A DNA stretch of 64,000 bases from AP-15 sp963790875 (GCA_963790875.1 CAWBQT010000003.1:496001-560000), one strand, 5' to 3'. Shown: positions 9,264-17,505, numbered from the stretch's first letter. Translations and numbers: made by a program. The notes: generated by a model not told the origin, from the sequence alone.

Positions 9264-9277
9264 AGGTCTTCACTACA
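9264..9277 (+). repeat. 14-bp direct repeat, right flank of the IS
   Basis: Second copy of aggtcttcactaca, identical to 7435-7448 and directly adjacent to the right end of the IS1634-family element. Confidence 0.75.
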
Positions 9278-9596
9278 GTCGTTTTTCATCATTTTCTGTA
9301 GATCGGCCCCTTATTTCTCAATTACTTGCCGGATCAAAAATCGAAAACCCCGCCGCCAATCGGCGAAGTCAGGCTAGCGCGCTGTCGACGCCGATTGCAG
9401 GCCATACAAGTATCTCGGCAACATGGTGACCGACGACCCAGGTCTTGGGGTGAACGACCTCATCGGCCGTTTCAGCATAGAAACATTCACGATCGCCGTC
9501 GGCTCAACTCATTCCCCGGTCGTATGGGGCCACAAAGACGCCCCGATCGAACACGGTGACCGGGCCCCCGGGCCCGTGTCGATCGAGCCGCGCGTT
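9278..9596. other. Intergenic flank of the IS, no gene seen
   Basis: About 320 bases with no supported frame. It is continuous, across the IS, with 7231-7434; joining the two does not obviously restore a gene. Confidence 0.4.
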
Positions 9597-10188
9597 TTAT
9601 TCCGCCGCCTCGGCGAGATAAATCGATTGGCGAGGCTGACAGAACAGCTTCTGAAGCATCGGTTCAAAGGCCTCAAGCGGCATCGATCGGAAATTGGGAT
9701 CAAAGGCGACTTGATCGAACACGCGGCAGAATTCCTCCGTCCTCTCGAAATAAGGATGGCCGCGGAATTTCTCGCGCATGTCCCGATCGAGCCCCAGGTG
9801 GTGGAAAAAGTAATAACCCTGAAAGATCGCGTGATGCTGGACGAGCCACTGGTTTGCCTCCGACACGAAGGGCTGGACGATCGTTGCCGCGACGTCCGCG
9901 TGATTGTAGGGACCCAGCGTATCGCCGATGTCGTGCAACAGGGCGCAGACCACATATTCCTCGTCTCGCCCCGCCTGATACGCGCGGGTCGCGGTCTGCA
10001 GACAATGCTCCAGACGATCGACCGGAAAGCCGCCGTAGTCGCCACGCAGCAGCTTCGAGATGCGCAATAAGGCGCTTCGGCAGTTGTCTCGCGAAGCGCT
10101 CCAGCTCGCCTCCGATCAGTTGCCAGTCATCGTAGGTGCTTTCCGTCATCGCATGAAAATGGGTGCGATGGTTCCTGGGATCTTCCAT
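9597..10188 (-). pseudogene. HD-domain phosphohydrolase-like protein with a frameshift
   Basis: The minus strand starts at ATG 10188 (aggaga upstream) and reads MEDPRNHRTHFHAMTEST, then DDWQLIGGELERF, reaching KRLIAHL near 10055. The family sequence then continues in the next frame as LLRGDYGGFPVDRLEHCLQ. The HD signature is clear: EHCLQTATRA gives the first His and ALLHDIGDTLG the His-Asp pair, with later His residues in QHHAIFQGYYFFHHLG. HD proteins are metal-dependent phosphohydrolases; this subfamily has no agreed substrate. One single-base shift near 10050-10060 is the only defect, so a consensus error is possible and the gene may be intact in the organism. Confidence 0.75.
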
Positions 10189-10292
10189 GACCATTCTCCT
10201 ATCCGATCTGGAATTTGACGAGAGGGTCTACCGTCGGAGCGAACACCACTTGGGCACTCCGGCAATAGCCATTAACTGAACCCGGCTTCGGT

Positions 10293-11066
10293 TCAGTCGC
10301 GGTACGAAGGGTCGATCCGGTCAAGTTTGCGCAGCAGAGCCGGCCACGCCAGCGCTCCAAGCGCCGCGTTTGTCACCGCAGCGGCCTGCTGTTGCGCCGT
10401 CGCGATGATGCGCGGATCGATCGGGATGAGCTCCCCACCGCCTGCTTGCGCGCGCAGCTGGATCATGCAGGCGGTTTCGAATGCGTACATGAAGAGAAAG
10501 GCGTCGGGCACGTTGTCGGCGACGGTGATCAAGCCGTGGTTGCGCAGCATGAAAAAATTCTTGTCTCCGAGGTCTTGCACCAGCCGCGGCTTCTCGTCTT
10601 CGCGCAAGGCGACGCCTTCGTAATCGTGGTATGCCAGCGACAAGAGCACGAACATCGATTGCTGCGAAACCGGCAGCAGGCCGTCTTTTTGCGCCGACAC
10701 GGCGGTGCCGTTCACGCTGTGCACATGGAGAACGCAGTTTGCGTCCTCGCGTGCGCCATGGATCGCGCCGTGAATGGTGAAGCCCGCCGGATTGATCCCG
10801 TACGGCGAATCCATGACCTTGTTGCCACCGAGGTCCACCTTGACCAGGTTGGAAGCGGTGATCTCGTCGAAGCTCATCCCGTAGGGATTGATCAGGAAAT
10901 GGTGATCGCCGCCCGGGACGCGGGCCGTGAGATGCGTGAAGATGAGATCGTCCCAGCCGAAATGCGCGACCAGCCGATAGGCGGCGGCCAGCGCCACGCG
11001 CTGCTCCCATTCTTCGGGTGTGACCCGGTCGCGAACGCTCGTCGACGATGGCTGATCTAACGGCAT
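10293..11066 (-). CDS. Class II aldolase/adducin family protein
   Basis: A 257-residue cytosolic protein of the class II aldolase/adducin fold. Zinc ligands are in HVHSVNG (His114, His116) and a later LRNHGLITV (His near 176); the early FTHLTARVPG and FLINPYGMSFDEITASNLVKVD blocks are typical of the family, which includes fuculose-1-phosphate aldolase and decarboxylases acting on sugar acids or related hydroxy-acids. The substrate cannot be read from sequence. It is transcribed away from a TetR gene, and the 94-base gap contains two operator-like palindromes, so repression by that regulator is likely. Start ATG 11066 has ggagatgaag upstream. Confidence 0.85.
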   Translation of the reverse strand: MPLDQPSSTSVRDRVTPEEWEQRVALAAAYRLVAHFGWDDLIFTHLTARVPGGDHHFLINPYGMSFDEITASNLVKVDLGGNKVMDSPYGINPAGFTIHGAIHGAREDANCVLHVHSVNGTAVSAQKDGLLPVSQQSMFVLLSLAYHDYEGVALREDEKPRLVQDLGDKNFFMLRNHGLITVADNVPDAFLFMYAFETACMIQLRAQAGGGELIPIDPRIIATAQQQAAAVTNAALGALAWPALLRKLDRIDPSYRD

Positions 11067-11100
11067 TGCTTCATCTCCGTTCGTTGGACGGGATCGCCCG

Positions 11101-11145
11101 ATGTTGACAGTGTCAATATCGGGCCCATATTGACGTTGTCAACAT
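11101..11145. promoter_or_regulatory. Double palindromic operator between aldolase and TetR genes
   Basis: Two 13-bp palindromes, ttgacagtgtcaa (11104-11116) and ttgacgttgtcaa (11130-11142), lie 26 bp apart centre to centre. Each has perfect TTGAC/GTCAA half-sites around 3 bases, and the pair forms a larger 18-base-arm inverted repeat with 2 mismatches. Position between divergent genes and the half-site size fit TetR-family operators. The right copy ends 18 bp before the TetR start codon, consistent with autoregulation. Confidence 0.8.
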
Positions 11146-11160
11146 GCTCCGAAAGCCACG

Positions 11161-11847
11161 ATGCAAAAAATCCGTTCTGCCGACCCTCCGCCCTACCACC
11201 ACGGCGATCTGCGGCGCGCTCTGATCGAGGCGGCGCTGGTGATCGTTACCGAAGAACAGGACTGGGACTTTTCCCTGCGGGAGGTGGCCCGTCGCGCCCG
11301 GGTGAGCAACAATGCTCCTTACAACCATTTTTCGGACAAGAAGGACCTGTTGGGCGCCGTCGCGGCGGTAGGCTTCGAGCGACTGCGCGACGGGCTGCTC
11401 GCCGCGATCGCCGGGATTGATGCGCCCGAAGCGGCATTGGTCGCGTGTGCCCGGACCTATGTCCGTCTCGGCCTCGAAAACCCGGCTCTCTATCGGCTGA
11501 TGTTCGGTCCTGCCCTTGCCGATAGCGAATACGCCGATCGACCGACGATTGCCCGCTCGGCCGGCGCCGCAGCCCGCGCGGTACTTGAACAAATCATTCT
11601 ACGCGGGGCGCAGTCGGGCGTTTTCGCTGTGTCGCCCGACAATCCGATTGATTTAGCCCTGGCCGCGCTCTCGGTATGGTCGGCCGCGCACGGCTTGACG
11701 ATGTTGACGATCGACCACCTCACGAGGCCGGACCTGTCGATCGACGACATGGCCGACAGCGTGCCGCGGACGGTCGCCCAGGGTTTGACGACGCGCCTCG
11801 TCGAGGCCGCGAGGCCGCACCGGCAGGACAGGAGGCCTCGGAAATAG
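11161..11847 (+). CDS. TetR/AcrR family transcriptional regulator
   Basis: A 228-residue regulator. The N-terminal helix-turn-helix is recognisable: HHGDLRRALIEAALVIV, then FSLREVARRARVSNNAPYNH and FSDKKDLLGAVAA, the usual TetR pattern with the recognition helix near residues 45-55. The C-terminal domain (about 80-210) has the 'YVRLGLENPALYRLMFG' segment found in the TetR_C WHG-type ligand domain (W-H-G replaced by WSAAHGL near 180). It faces the aldolase gene across two TTGAC-N3-GTCAA palindromes and probably represses it and itself in response to an unknown metabolite. Confidence 0.9.
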   Translation: MQKIRSADPPPYHHGDLRRALIEAALVIVTEEQDWDFSLREVARRARVSNNAPYNHFSDKKDLLGAVAAVGFERLRDGLLAAIAGIDAPEAALVACARTYVRLGLENPALYRLMFGPALADSEYADRPTIARSAGAAARAVLEQIILRGAQSGVFAVSPDNPIDLALAALSVWSAAHGLTMLTIDHLTRPDLSIDDMADSVPRTVAQGLTTRLVEAARPHRQDRRPRK

Positions 11848-11862
11848 CGCTGCGCAAGCGGT

Positions 11863-12300
11863 TTAGGCAGCGACCGCCTCCAAGATCGACACGCCGGCTC
11901 GGGTGTCGATTTCGCGTGTAAAAAACAAAGTCCGAGCCCGCCAGCAGCGCCTTGTATTCCTGAAGGTTTCTTTGCCATCCTCCGAGCAACGCCAGCATAT
12001 GAATGTCCAGCGTCTTCGCCAGTGGGGCGCGGTATCGTCGGGTATCATTTGCTCGATCACGAGGAGCGTTGCGTGGGACGGCGCCGCCCGGCGGACAGCA
12101 CGCAGAATGGCTTGGGCGTCACTGTCGTTCCAATCGTGGATTACTTCCATCAACAGGTACGCATCACAGGAGGGCAGCGCATCTTTGAAGAAATCGCCGG
12201 CCTTCAGTGCGAGGCGGTCTGAGGCGATACTTCTTGCCTCCGCGACAACGTGCGGAAGATCGAACAGCGCGCCACGCGCGGCCGGCGCCACATCGAGGAT
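11863..12300 (-). pseudogene. O-methyltransferase, 5'-truncated and frameshifted
   Basis: The minus strand encodes the SAM-binding half of a plant/bacterial-type O-methyltransferase: FDLPHVVAEA, then DRLALKAGDFF, CDAYLLMEVIHDWND and ATLLVIEQMIPDD. The expected 'DIHMLALLGGWQRNLQEYKALL' continues in another frame (about 11930-11998) and the true C-terminus TREIDTRAGVSILEAVAA returns in the first frame, so two frame changes are needed. The N-terminal dimerisation domain is missing: homology ends at about 12300, exactly where an opposite-strand transposase tail begins. The gene was cut by a mobile element and is dead. Confidence 0.75.
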
Positions 12301-12302
12301 GG

Positions 12303-12655
12303 CTCGCAGTAGACGGCCCGTCTATAGCCCGCCGGCGCCGGAGCGGCCGAACGTCACCGCCGAGACATTGCGCAAGCGGCGCTGGATCCGCCGCCACGAG
12401 CCACCGCCGGTCATGGCATGGCGCGTGCGGATGGCGAGCGAAGAAGGCCAAGAGGTCTACCGCCGACGCAAGCTGACCGAACGGGCGCATGGCATCATCA
12501 AAACCCGCGGCATGACCCGGTTCCTGGTGCATGGGCGCGAGAAAGTCCGTTCCGTCTGCCTGTTGCAGGCACTCGCCCTCAACCTATCCTGGGCCAATAC
12601 GTTGCGCCGCCGTATTGCCGCGGCGGCAGCAATGGCGATGCCGGCGACCGCATGA
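12303..12655 (+). mobile_element. C-terminal remnant of an IS1182-type transposase
   Basis: The plus frame ending at TGA 12655 reads RPVYSPPAPERP, later MAWRVRMASEEGQEVYRRRK, LTERAHGIIKTRGMTRFL and GREKVRSVCLLQALALNL. This is the conserved end of IS1182/IS5-like DDE transposases, including the Glu-containing YRRR helix. The first two thirds of the transposase are absent. It abuts the truncated O-methyltransferase and explains that gene's loss of its 5' end. No terminal repeat could be found by eye. Confidence 0.7.
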
Positions 12656-12859
12656 CCACAGCCCGACGCCTCAGAAGTGCTCTCCTCTATGACATTCATG
12701 GCGTCGCCTATGGCATTCACAGCGTTTCTGGCCCCATCGATCGAGCAAATATTCGCCAGATCATCGCACCCTTATGTTGAAATTCAATCCAAGACACACG
12801 TCGGCGCCAAATCGGGATTGGGTTACAGCCTCTTTCGCCGGTGCGACGGTTTCGTCCGC

Positions 12860-13231
12860 TCAGAACGGCGGCGGGCCGACCATCTCCCAGCCGTGCCGTT
12901 CGGCAGCCGCGCCGAACTCCTGCTGGTTCATCGGGTCCACCGGCTGTTCCACCATCTCCTCGAACAGCTTTCCGGCGCTTCCGGGGGTGTACATGAACAG
13001 CACGCGGCCTGTCTCGGCGCCGGTGTTTTTCCAGGCATGCGCAACATCGCGCGCCATGAAGGCGCAGGTGCCGGGCCCGCTGACCGTGACTGCGTCGCCG
13101 ATCTTGAAGGTGATCTCGCCGCTCAAGACATAAGCGACTTCGTCGCTGTCGTGATGGAGATGCATCGGGGTCATGCGGGAAATCCAAGGGCGATCGGCGC
13201 CCTTGAAGTGACCCAAGGAGCACCGACGCAC
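12860..13231 (-). CDS. Cupin-domain protein, probably 5'-truncated
   Basis: A 123-residue single-domain cupin. Motif 1 is HLHHDSDEVAYVLSGEITFKIGD (about residues 24-46, with the His-His-Glu metal ligands) and motif 2 is PGTCAFMARDVAHAWKNTG with its His. Family members are small metal-binding enzymes or sensors of unknown substrate. The only start is GTG 13231, and upstream DNA in the same strand encodes the tail of a Crp/Fnr protein in another frame, so the original N-terminus was probably lost in a fusion or deletion. The WISRMTPMHLHH block suggests nearly all the fold is present. Confidence 0.6.
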   Translation of the reverse strand: MRRCSLGHFKGADRPWISRMTPMHLHHDSDEVAYVLSGEITFKIGDAVTVSGPGTCAFMARDVAHAWKNTGAETGRVLFMYTPGSAGKLFEEMVEQPVDPMNQQEFGAAAERHGWEMVGPPPF

Positions 13232-13396
13232 TCCCGTTCACGTTCCAGCGCTGCCTTGTCTTCCAGGCAATAGCACCCGGCCGGCCGGTTCACCAGAGAT
13301 TGGCGTATCCAGTCCTTCAATGTTCGGGTGAAGTTCTCCCGCGCGATCCCGGCCATCGCCGCGAGGTCGCTCTGGCTGACCTTCTGGCGAATTAGT
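13232..13396 (-). pseudogene. C-terminal helix-turn-helix fragment of a Crp/Fnr regulator
   Basis: The minus strand reads KVSQSDLAAMAGIARENFTR, then TLKDWIRQSLVNRP, then LEDKAALERE. This is the winged-helix DNA-binding region of the Crp/Fnr family, where the recognition helix normally reads S-R-E-x-x-x-R-x-L. The cyclic-nucleotide-binding domain is absent; coding homology stops at the edge of a hairpin element (13397). No start codon fits. It is a remnant. Confidence 0.6.
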
Positions 13397-13459
13397 CTCC
13401 CGATCCCGAAATTCGCACGAGCTCGATATCGGGTTTTGCGCGAATTTCAGGATCGGGAG
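13397..13459. repeat. Hairpin element A
   Basis: Two 20-base arms (13397-13416 and 13440-13459) are complementary at 19 of 20 positions around a 23-base loop containing gatatcggg. The element is followed at once by gacactagc (13460-13468), which also follows hairpin B. Confidence 0.75.
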
Positions 13460-13492
13460 GACACTAGCAACTTATTGATTTAGTGCCGTTTT

Positions 13493-13548
13493 GATTTCGA
13501 AGTTCGCCTCCGAAACGTGATATCGGAAATGGGGCGAGCTTCGAAATC
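13493..13548. repeat. Hairpin element B
   Basis: Arms at 13493-13508 and 13533-13548 pair at 15 of 16 positions around a 24-base loop containing gatatcgg. It ends just past the stop codon of the minus-strand esterase and could act as its terminator. Shares the loop motif and the trailing gacactagc with element A. Confidence 0.7.
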
Positions 13549-13554
13549 ACGACA

Positions 13555-14397
13555 CTAGCCTGCCGTGCGGTCGAACCAATGATCCGCGGCGAAAGCCGAC
13601 ATCTTCATCCCCTCATGCGCAACGCCGGGCACGACGACGCGCTTCCAGTGGCAGCGCACGCCAAGCCGGGCAGCTTCGGCGTGGCCGTGCGCCAGATAGA
13701 ACTGCGCGCGGTCGAAGCGGTTGCCGCCCTGGGCCATTGCCGCCGGGTGCCTCGGGAAATTCTCCGCCGTGCCGTCGATATCCAGGTCGCCGGAGAATAT
13801 CAACAGCGGATAGCCGAGCAGGCGGACAACATCGTCCTGCGTCAAGCCAATGCCGCCAAGCCCGTCGGGATACGCTTTATCGAGCCTCGGCAGCGTGTAC
13901 CAGCCGGAATTGGCTGCGCCGACTGCTTGAAGGACCGCGTGCGGCTGCGTCGCCAGCAGTCGGTGCACGAACTGCGCACCCGCTGAATGACCCCACAGAT
14001 ACATCCTGTCGCGGGCAGTGACCCTGGCCTCGCGCAACAGCGCGAAGAGGCGGCCTGGGATCGCCTGCGACCAGGCCTCGCGCGGCCGCAGCGTCCCGTT
14101 CTCGGTAAGGACGTGGCCGTTGTTGTAGGTCACCGCATCCGGCCACAACTCCTTCGGGAAGGTGATCGCGATGACGAGAAACCCGTGCTTCTCGGCGGCT
14201 GGGACCCAGGCGTTGCAATATTCCGCGCCGTTGCGGCTCATGCCGTGCTGCACGATGACGACCGGCTTGTCCGGGTCGTGGCGTTCGGGACGGAAGCATT
14301 CGAGGATCAGCGGCCGATCGGCGCTGAACGGGTCGACGTAGGGAATACTGGCGCGGCCGGGTTGCGCCAGCGCCGTGGCGAGGTCCGTCGGGTTCAT
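13555..14397 (-). CDS. Alpha/beta hydrolase, esterase/PHB-depolymerase-like
   Basis: A 280-residue hydrolase. The oxyanion region is VVIVQHGMSRNG near residue 50, the nucleophile Ser138 lies in LWGHSAGAQF, the acid is probably in the LLIFSGDLDIDGTAENF segment, and the catalytic His in VVVPGVAHEGMKMS near the C-terminus. Layout resembles the polyhydroxybutyrate-depolymerase/feruloyl-esterase group. No clear signal peptide, so a cytosolic carboxylesterase is more likely than a secreted depolymerase. The stop codon lies within gacactagc next to hairpin B. Confidence 0.75.
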   Translation of the reverse strand: MNPTDLATALAQPGRASIPYVDPFSADRPLILECFRPERHDPDKPVVIVQHGMSRNGAEYCNAWVPAAEKHGFLVIAITFPKELWPDAVTYNNGHVLTENGTLRPREAWSQAIPGRLFALLREARVTARDRMYLWGHSAGAQFVHRLLATQPHAVLQAVGAANSGWYTLPRLDKAYPDGLGGIGLTQDDVVRLLGYPLLIFSGDLDIDGTAENFPRHPAAMAQGGNRFDRAQFYLAHGHAEAARLGVRCHWKRVVVPGVAHEGMKMSAFAADHWFDRTAG

Positions 14398-14549
14398 CGT
14401 TGCTGTTGCCGCCTCATCGGCCGGTGGTTTGACCTATTCTCCCAATTCCGGGCTGTTGTGACGCTTGTCCCTCTTCTTCGTCTCCCCTGGCGGAGTTGCT
14501 CGCGGCACGGCAGCGCGCCGGGCATCATCGAACACCCTCGGGCGGGGGC

Positions 14550-14993
14550 TCACGGGACGTAGCGCGTCAAGCCGGGGATCTCGCCCTGATCGCGGCCGCG
14601 CAGTTCGATGACGTTGCGGTCGGGATCGCGGACGAAAACCGAAACGTTCCCGGCCTGGCCCATCTGCACCGGCCCCTGCGTAATCGCGATCCGGTTTGCG
14701 GCGAGCGCAGCGATCGTTTGCGGGATCGAGGCGACACGCAGCGCGACATGCGTATAACCCGGATATTTCCTGCCGATGTCCATCAAGATGTTTTCGGCCG
14801 GTTCGCCGACATCGGCATTGAAAATGAGGTTGATCTCGACCCCCTGCGGGTTGCGTAGGATCGCTACGTCATCGCCCGTTGCCCGGCGCGCGAGCGTGAA
14901 CCCGAGCACCCGGTAAAAGGCGAAGGCACGGTCGAGATCGCGCACCCGAATACCGATGTGGTCGACGCGCTCGATATCGACGGTCTCGCTCAT
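14550..14993 (-). CDS. Glyoxalase/VOC superfamily protein
   Basis: A 147-residue vicinal oxygen chelate protein with two beta-alpha-beta-beta-beta halves. Likely metal ligands are the His of VDHIGIRVRDLDRAF (about 11), the His of YTHVALRV (about 82) and the Glu of DPDRNVIELRG (about 131). This set is found in glyoxalase I-like enzymes and extradiol-type dioxygenases; the reaction is unknown. A strong gaggagg precedes ATG 14993. It is followed on the same strand, after a 152-base gap, by the esterase, and preceded by the aldo/keto reductase, so the three may form a loose transcription unit. Confidence 0.85.
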   Translation of the reverse strand: MSETVDIERVDHIGIRVRDLDRAFAFYRVLGFTLARRATGDDVAILRNPQGVEINLIFNADVGEPAENILMDIGRKYPGYTHVALRVASIPQTIAALAANRIAITQGPVQMGQAGNVSVFVRDPDRNVIELRGRDQGEIPGLTRYVP

Positions 14994-15125
14994 CCCACTC
15001 CTCCTCGTTGGAAACCGGAAAATGACAGAAATCCGCCTCTGCGGCCAGCGCGGGGTCGAAGAGGGGCCGGGAGACCCGGGAGCAAGCCCGCCGCATCAAT
15101 CTTCCGAGACCCGGCAAGACCGCCT

Positions 15126-16103
15126 TCAGATGCCAACGCGCGCGAGGTGGCCTTCCGGGTAGCGCAGCCCGGCTGCGGCGCCTGGCGCGAAGACACGGGC
15201 GAGCACCTCCGCCGTGTCCGCGGAAGGGGAAATCGCCGCGGCCGCAGCGTTCTCTTCGAGGCGGCGGACGTGGCTCGTGCCGGGGATCGGCACGACAAAC
15301 GGCTTCTGCGCCAACAGCCAGGCAAGCGCTAATTGCGCCGGAGTACAGTTTTCCGCCTGCGCGTGCGCCTTCAATTCCTCGATGAGGAGAAGGTTGCGCC
15401 GAATGTTGTCGCGCTGAAACCGCGGCATGTTGCGCCGCACGTCGCCGGCGCCGAATGCGTCGGCGGTTGTGACGCTTCCCGTCAGAAAGCCGCGGCCCAA
15501 AGGACTGTATGCGACAAAGCCGATATCGAGCGCTTCGCAAAGCGGCAAGATTTCGCTCTCCACGTCGCGCGTCCACAGCGAATATTCGATCTGCACGGCG
15601 GCGAGCGGATGCACCGCATGCGCCCGCCGGATGGTCGCCTCCCCGGCCTCGCAGATGCCGAGAAAGCGTACCTTGCCCTCCCGGACGAGCTCGCTCATCG
15701 CGCCGATCGTGTCCTCGATCGGCACGGTCGGATCGACCCTGTGAATGTAATAGAGATCGATAACGTCGGTCTTGAGCCGCCCGAGGCTCTTTTCGCAGGC
15801 TTCGCGCACATATTCCGGCCGGCCGTCCGCGAAGCGCGGGTCGCCGAGCAGCCCGAGATTGCCGAACTTGCTCGCGATAACGTAATCGCCGCGGTGCCCT
15901 CGGATCGCCTCGGCGACGAGCTCCTCGTTGCGGCCGCGGCCGTAGCCGTCGGCAGTATCGAGAAGATCGACGCCGATCTCACGCGCCCGCCGGATCGTCG
16001 CGATCCCCGCGGCGCGGTCGGGCTCGCCGTAGAACGGGGTCATCGTGGCGCAGCCGAGACCAACGGCGGAGACCTCCAACTGCCCAAGCCTGCGACGCTG
16101 CAT
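15126..16103 (-). CDS. Aldo/keto reductase
   Basis: A 325-residue NADPH-dependent reductase of the AKR fold. Catalytic tetrad: Asp52 and Tyr57-region in LLDTADGYGRGRNEE, Lys79 in VIASKFG, and His near 119 in LYYIHRVDP. The cofactor end (PIPGTSHVRRLEENAAAAAI) near 275-295 is typical of AKR13-like enzymes close to YghZ/pyridoxal reductase relatives. It would reduce aldehydes or ketones in the cytosol. ATG 16103 gives the usual MQRRRLGQLEVSAVGLG start; the longer frame upstream is unlike the family. Confidence 0.9.
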   Translation of the reverse strand: MQRRRLGQLEVSAVGLGCATMTPFYGEPDRAAGIATIRRAREIGVDLLDTADGYGRGRNEELVAEAIRGHRGDYVIASKFGNLGLLGDPRFADGRPEYVREACEKSLGRLKTDVIDLYYIHRVDPTVPIEDTIGAMSELVREGKVRFLGICEAGEATIRRAHAVHPLAAVQIEYSLWTRDVESEILPLCEALDIGFVAYSPLGRGFLTGSVTTADAFGAGDVRRNMPRFQRDNIRRNLLLIEELKAHAQAENCTPAQLALAWLLAQKPFVVPIPGTSHVRRLEENAAAAAISPSADTAEVLARVFAPGAAAGLRYPEGHLARVGI

Positions 16104-16395
16104 ACTGTGCCTCCGAACAAGTCGGTTCTCGGTGACCAGTTTGATATCCCTGATCCGGCACCTCCTACGCAAACCGCATTTTCCGGCTCGGCATGCGTCA
16201 TAAACCTGGGTCGATCGCTCGCGCTGGTAGCGGGGTTTAAGGGAACAGCAGCCGATCCGCTCAGCCGATCAGCTGCGGGTGCCACTGTCTTCTCGAACCG
16301 CGACTGATGCTGGATCGTCTATTGTCGAGCCCGTGGGGGAGGTCAAAGAGTACGACGAGCGCGAGACAGCCCTGCACGCATAAATTTCGGTTGCA

Positions 16396-16953
16396 TCAAT
16401 CTTTCAGTATGCGCGACACCCAATCGGCGACGGGGTCGCCATTGCTCATGTCAGCCTGAACCAGCCCGTCGACCATGAAAGTGGGCGACACGTGAATACC
16501 ATTCTGGCGGGCATATTTGCAGTGCCACTTGATCTCGCGGTCGAGATCGGGGATCGGGAAGGCCTCGGTAAGGCGCACGCCACTGTAGCGTTCGATGCGC
16601 CTGATGATGTCATTGGGCGTTGCATCAAGGTTCGCCCCGCTGCAATGGCGGTCGAATTCAAATTCTTCGCGATGCGCGGCCACGGCCGCCATGACAGATT
16701 TCGCCGCCGCCTTCCCGCTTTCGAGGGTCGAGGCGGCCAGGATGCAGCGCACGATCACGCCGGAGTACATGTGCCAAGGCTGCGACTGAAGGCGGAGCTT
16801 GATGGTGATGCGGTCGTCACCCGCCTGCTCCAGCAAGTCGTCGAGTTTGCCGAACGCCTTGACGGAAAACGGACAGGTCGGTTCCAGGAACGCTTCGAAG
16901 AGGAGAGGCCCGTGGCCCCAGACTAGCGGATCAGCGCGCCATGTATTTTTCAT
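16396..16953 (-). CDS. DsbA-like thioredoxin-fold protein
   Basis: A 185-residue protein with the thioredoxin/DsbA arrangement: FEAFLEPTCPFSVKAF near residues 19-34, an alpha-helical insertion, and a late GIHVSPTFMVDGL containing the cis-Pro loop. The redox motif is CPFS, so the second Cys is replaced by Ser30 and only Cys27 remains, as in some monothiol or 2-hydroxychromene-isomerase-like relatives. No signal peptide is present, so it is cytosolic. ATG 16953 is preceded by gaggagaa. Substrate unknown. Confidence 0.75.
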   Translation of the reverse strand: MKNTWRADPLVWGHGPLLFEAFLEPTCPFSVKAFGKLDDLLEQAGDDRITIKLRLQSQPWHMYSGVIVRCILAASTLESGKAAAKSVMAAVAAHREEFEFDRHCSGANLDATPNDIIRRIERYSGVRLTEAFPIPDLDREIKWHCKYARQNGIHVSPTFMVDGLVQADMSNGDPVADWVSRILKD

Positions 16954-17181
16954 ACGATCTTCTCCTCGTTCACCTGGTTGTAGCCGGCGAGGGCGCGGAG
17001 GGGAAGAGAGCCGGAGACGATCGTCAGGCACGACCCTCCCCCCGCCCGCCTCCGGGCCTCTTTCGCCGCTGCCGATCTCCGCTGCGTCTCACGGCCCAGC
17101 CCTCGCGGGCGCTTTCGCTTCGTGGTTGCGCTCGAGGTCGGGCTCAGCCGCACCGTTGGCTAGCGAGACCGGCGGAGGCTG

Positions 17182-17290
17182 CTATTCCTCGGACATCCCG
17201 GCCTTGCGCAGCCCGCCGATAGAGGTGGCCTCGAACAGACCGCGGATCTTCCGCACGCCCCAATTCCGGGCGCGATAGCGAAGATGCCGG
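17182..17290 (-). pseudogene. C-terminal tail of a cyclase/TPR-type protein (remnant)
   Basis: The minus frame ends RNWGVRKIRGLFEAT, then GGLRKAGMSEE and a stop. This resembles, from memory, the conserved C-terminus of large adenylate/guanylate-cyclase proteins with TPR repeats common in alphaproteobacteria (G-V-x-K-I-R-A-L-F-E-A-T ... G-L-R-K-A-G-M-P-E-E). Nothing upstream on this strand encodes the repeats. Moderate confidence, as the match is short. Confidence 0.4.
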
Positions 17291-17369
17291 CTGCCTCCAT
17301 TCGAGCGAGGCTCGAAATAACGCCGCGGCTGCCGATTACGAAACCTGCATCGGAACGGGCGCGGGGCGC

Positions 17370-17505
17370 TATGCCGGCACACCCGCTCTTCCACAGTTTG
17401 CTCGCCGCCGCCTATGTGCTCGCAAGCGACACCGAACGCGCCGCCGATGAACCGCTGAAGCTCGCAGGCTCGCAAATCCTCGTGTCGCGAGTCGTGCGTT
17501 GCCAA
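17370..17505 (+). pseudogene. TPR-like fragment, opposite strand to its expected tail
   Basis: The plus strand reads HPLFHSLLAAAYVLASDTER, then AADEPLKLAG, a helix pair typical of the repeat preceding the cyclase/TPR tail above. It lies on the opposite strand from that tail, suggesting an inversion within a decaying gene. Short and therefore tentative. Confidence 0.3.

Noticed and set aside
7405..9429. A 674-codon plus-strand open frame
   Set aside because: It is antisense to the IS1634 transposase, which has clear DDE motifs; the plus-strand product is compositionally odd and has no recognisable domain.
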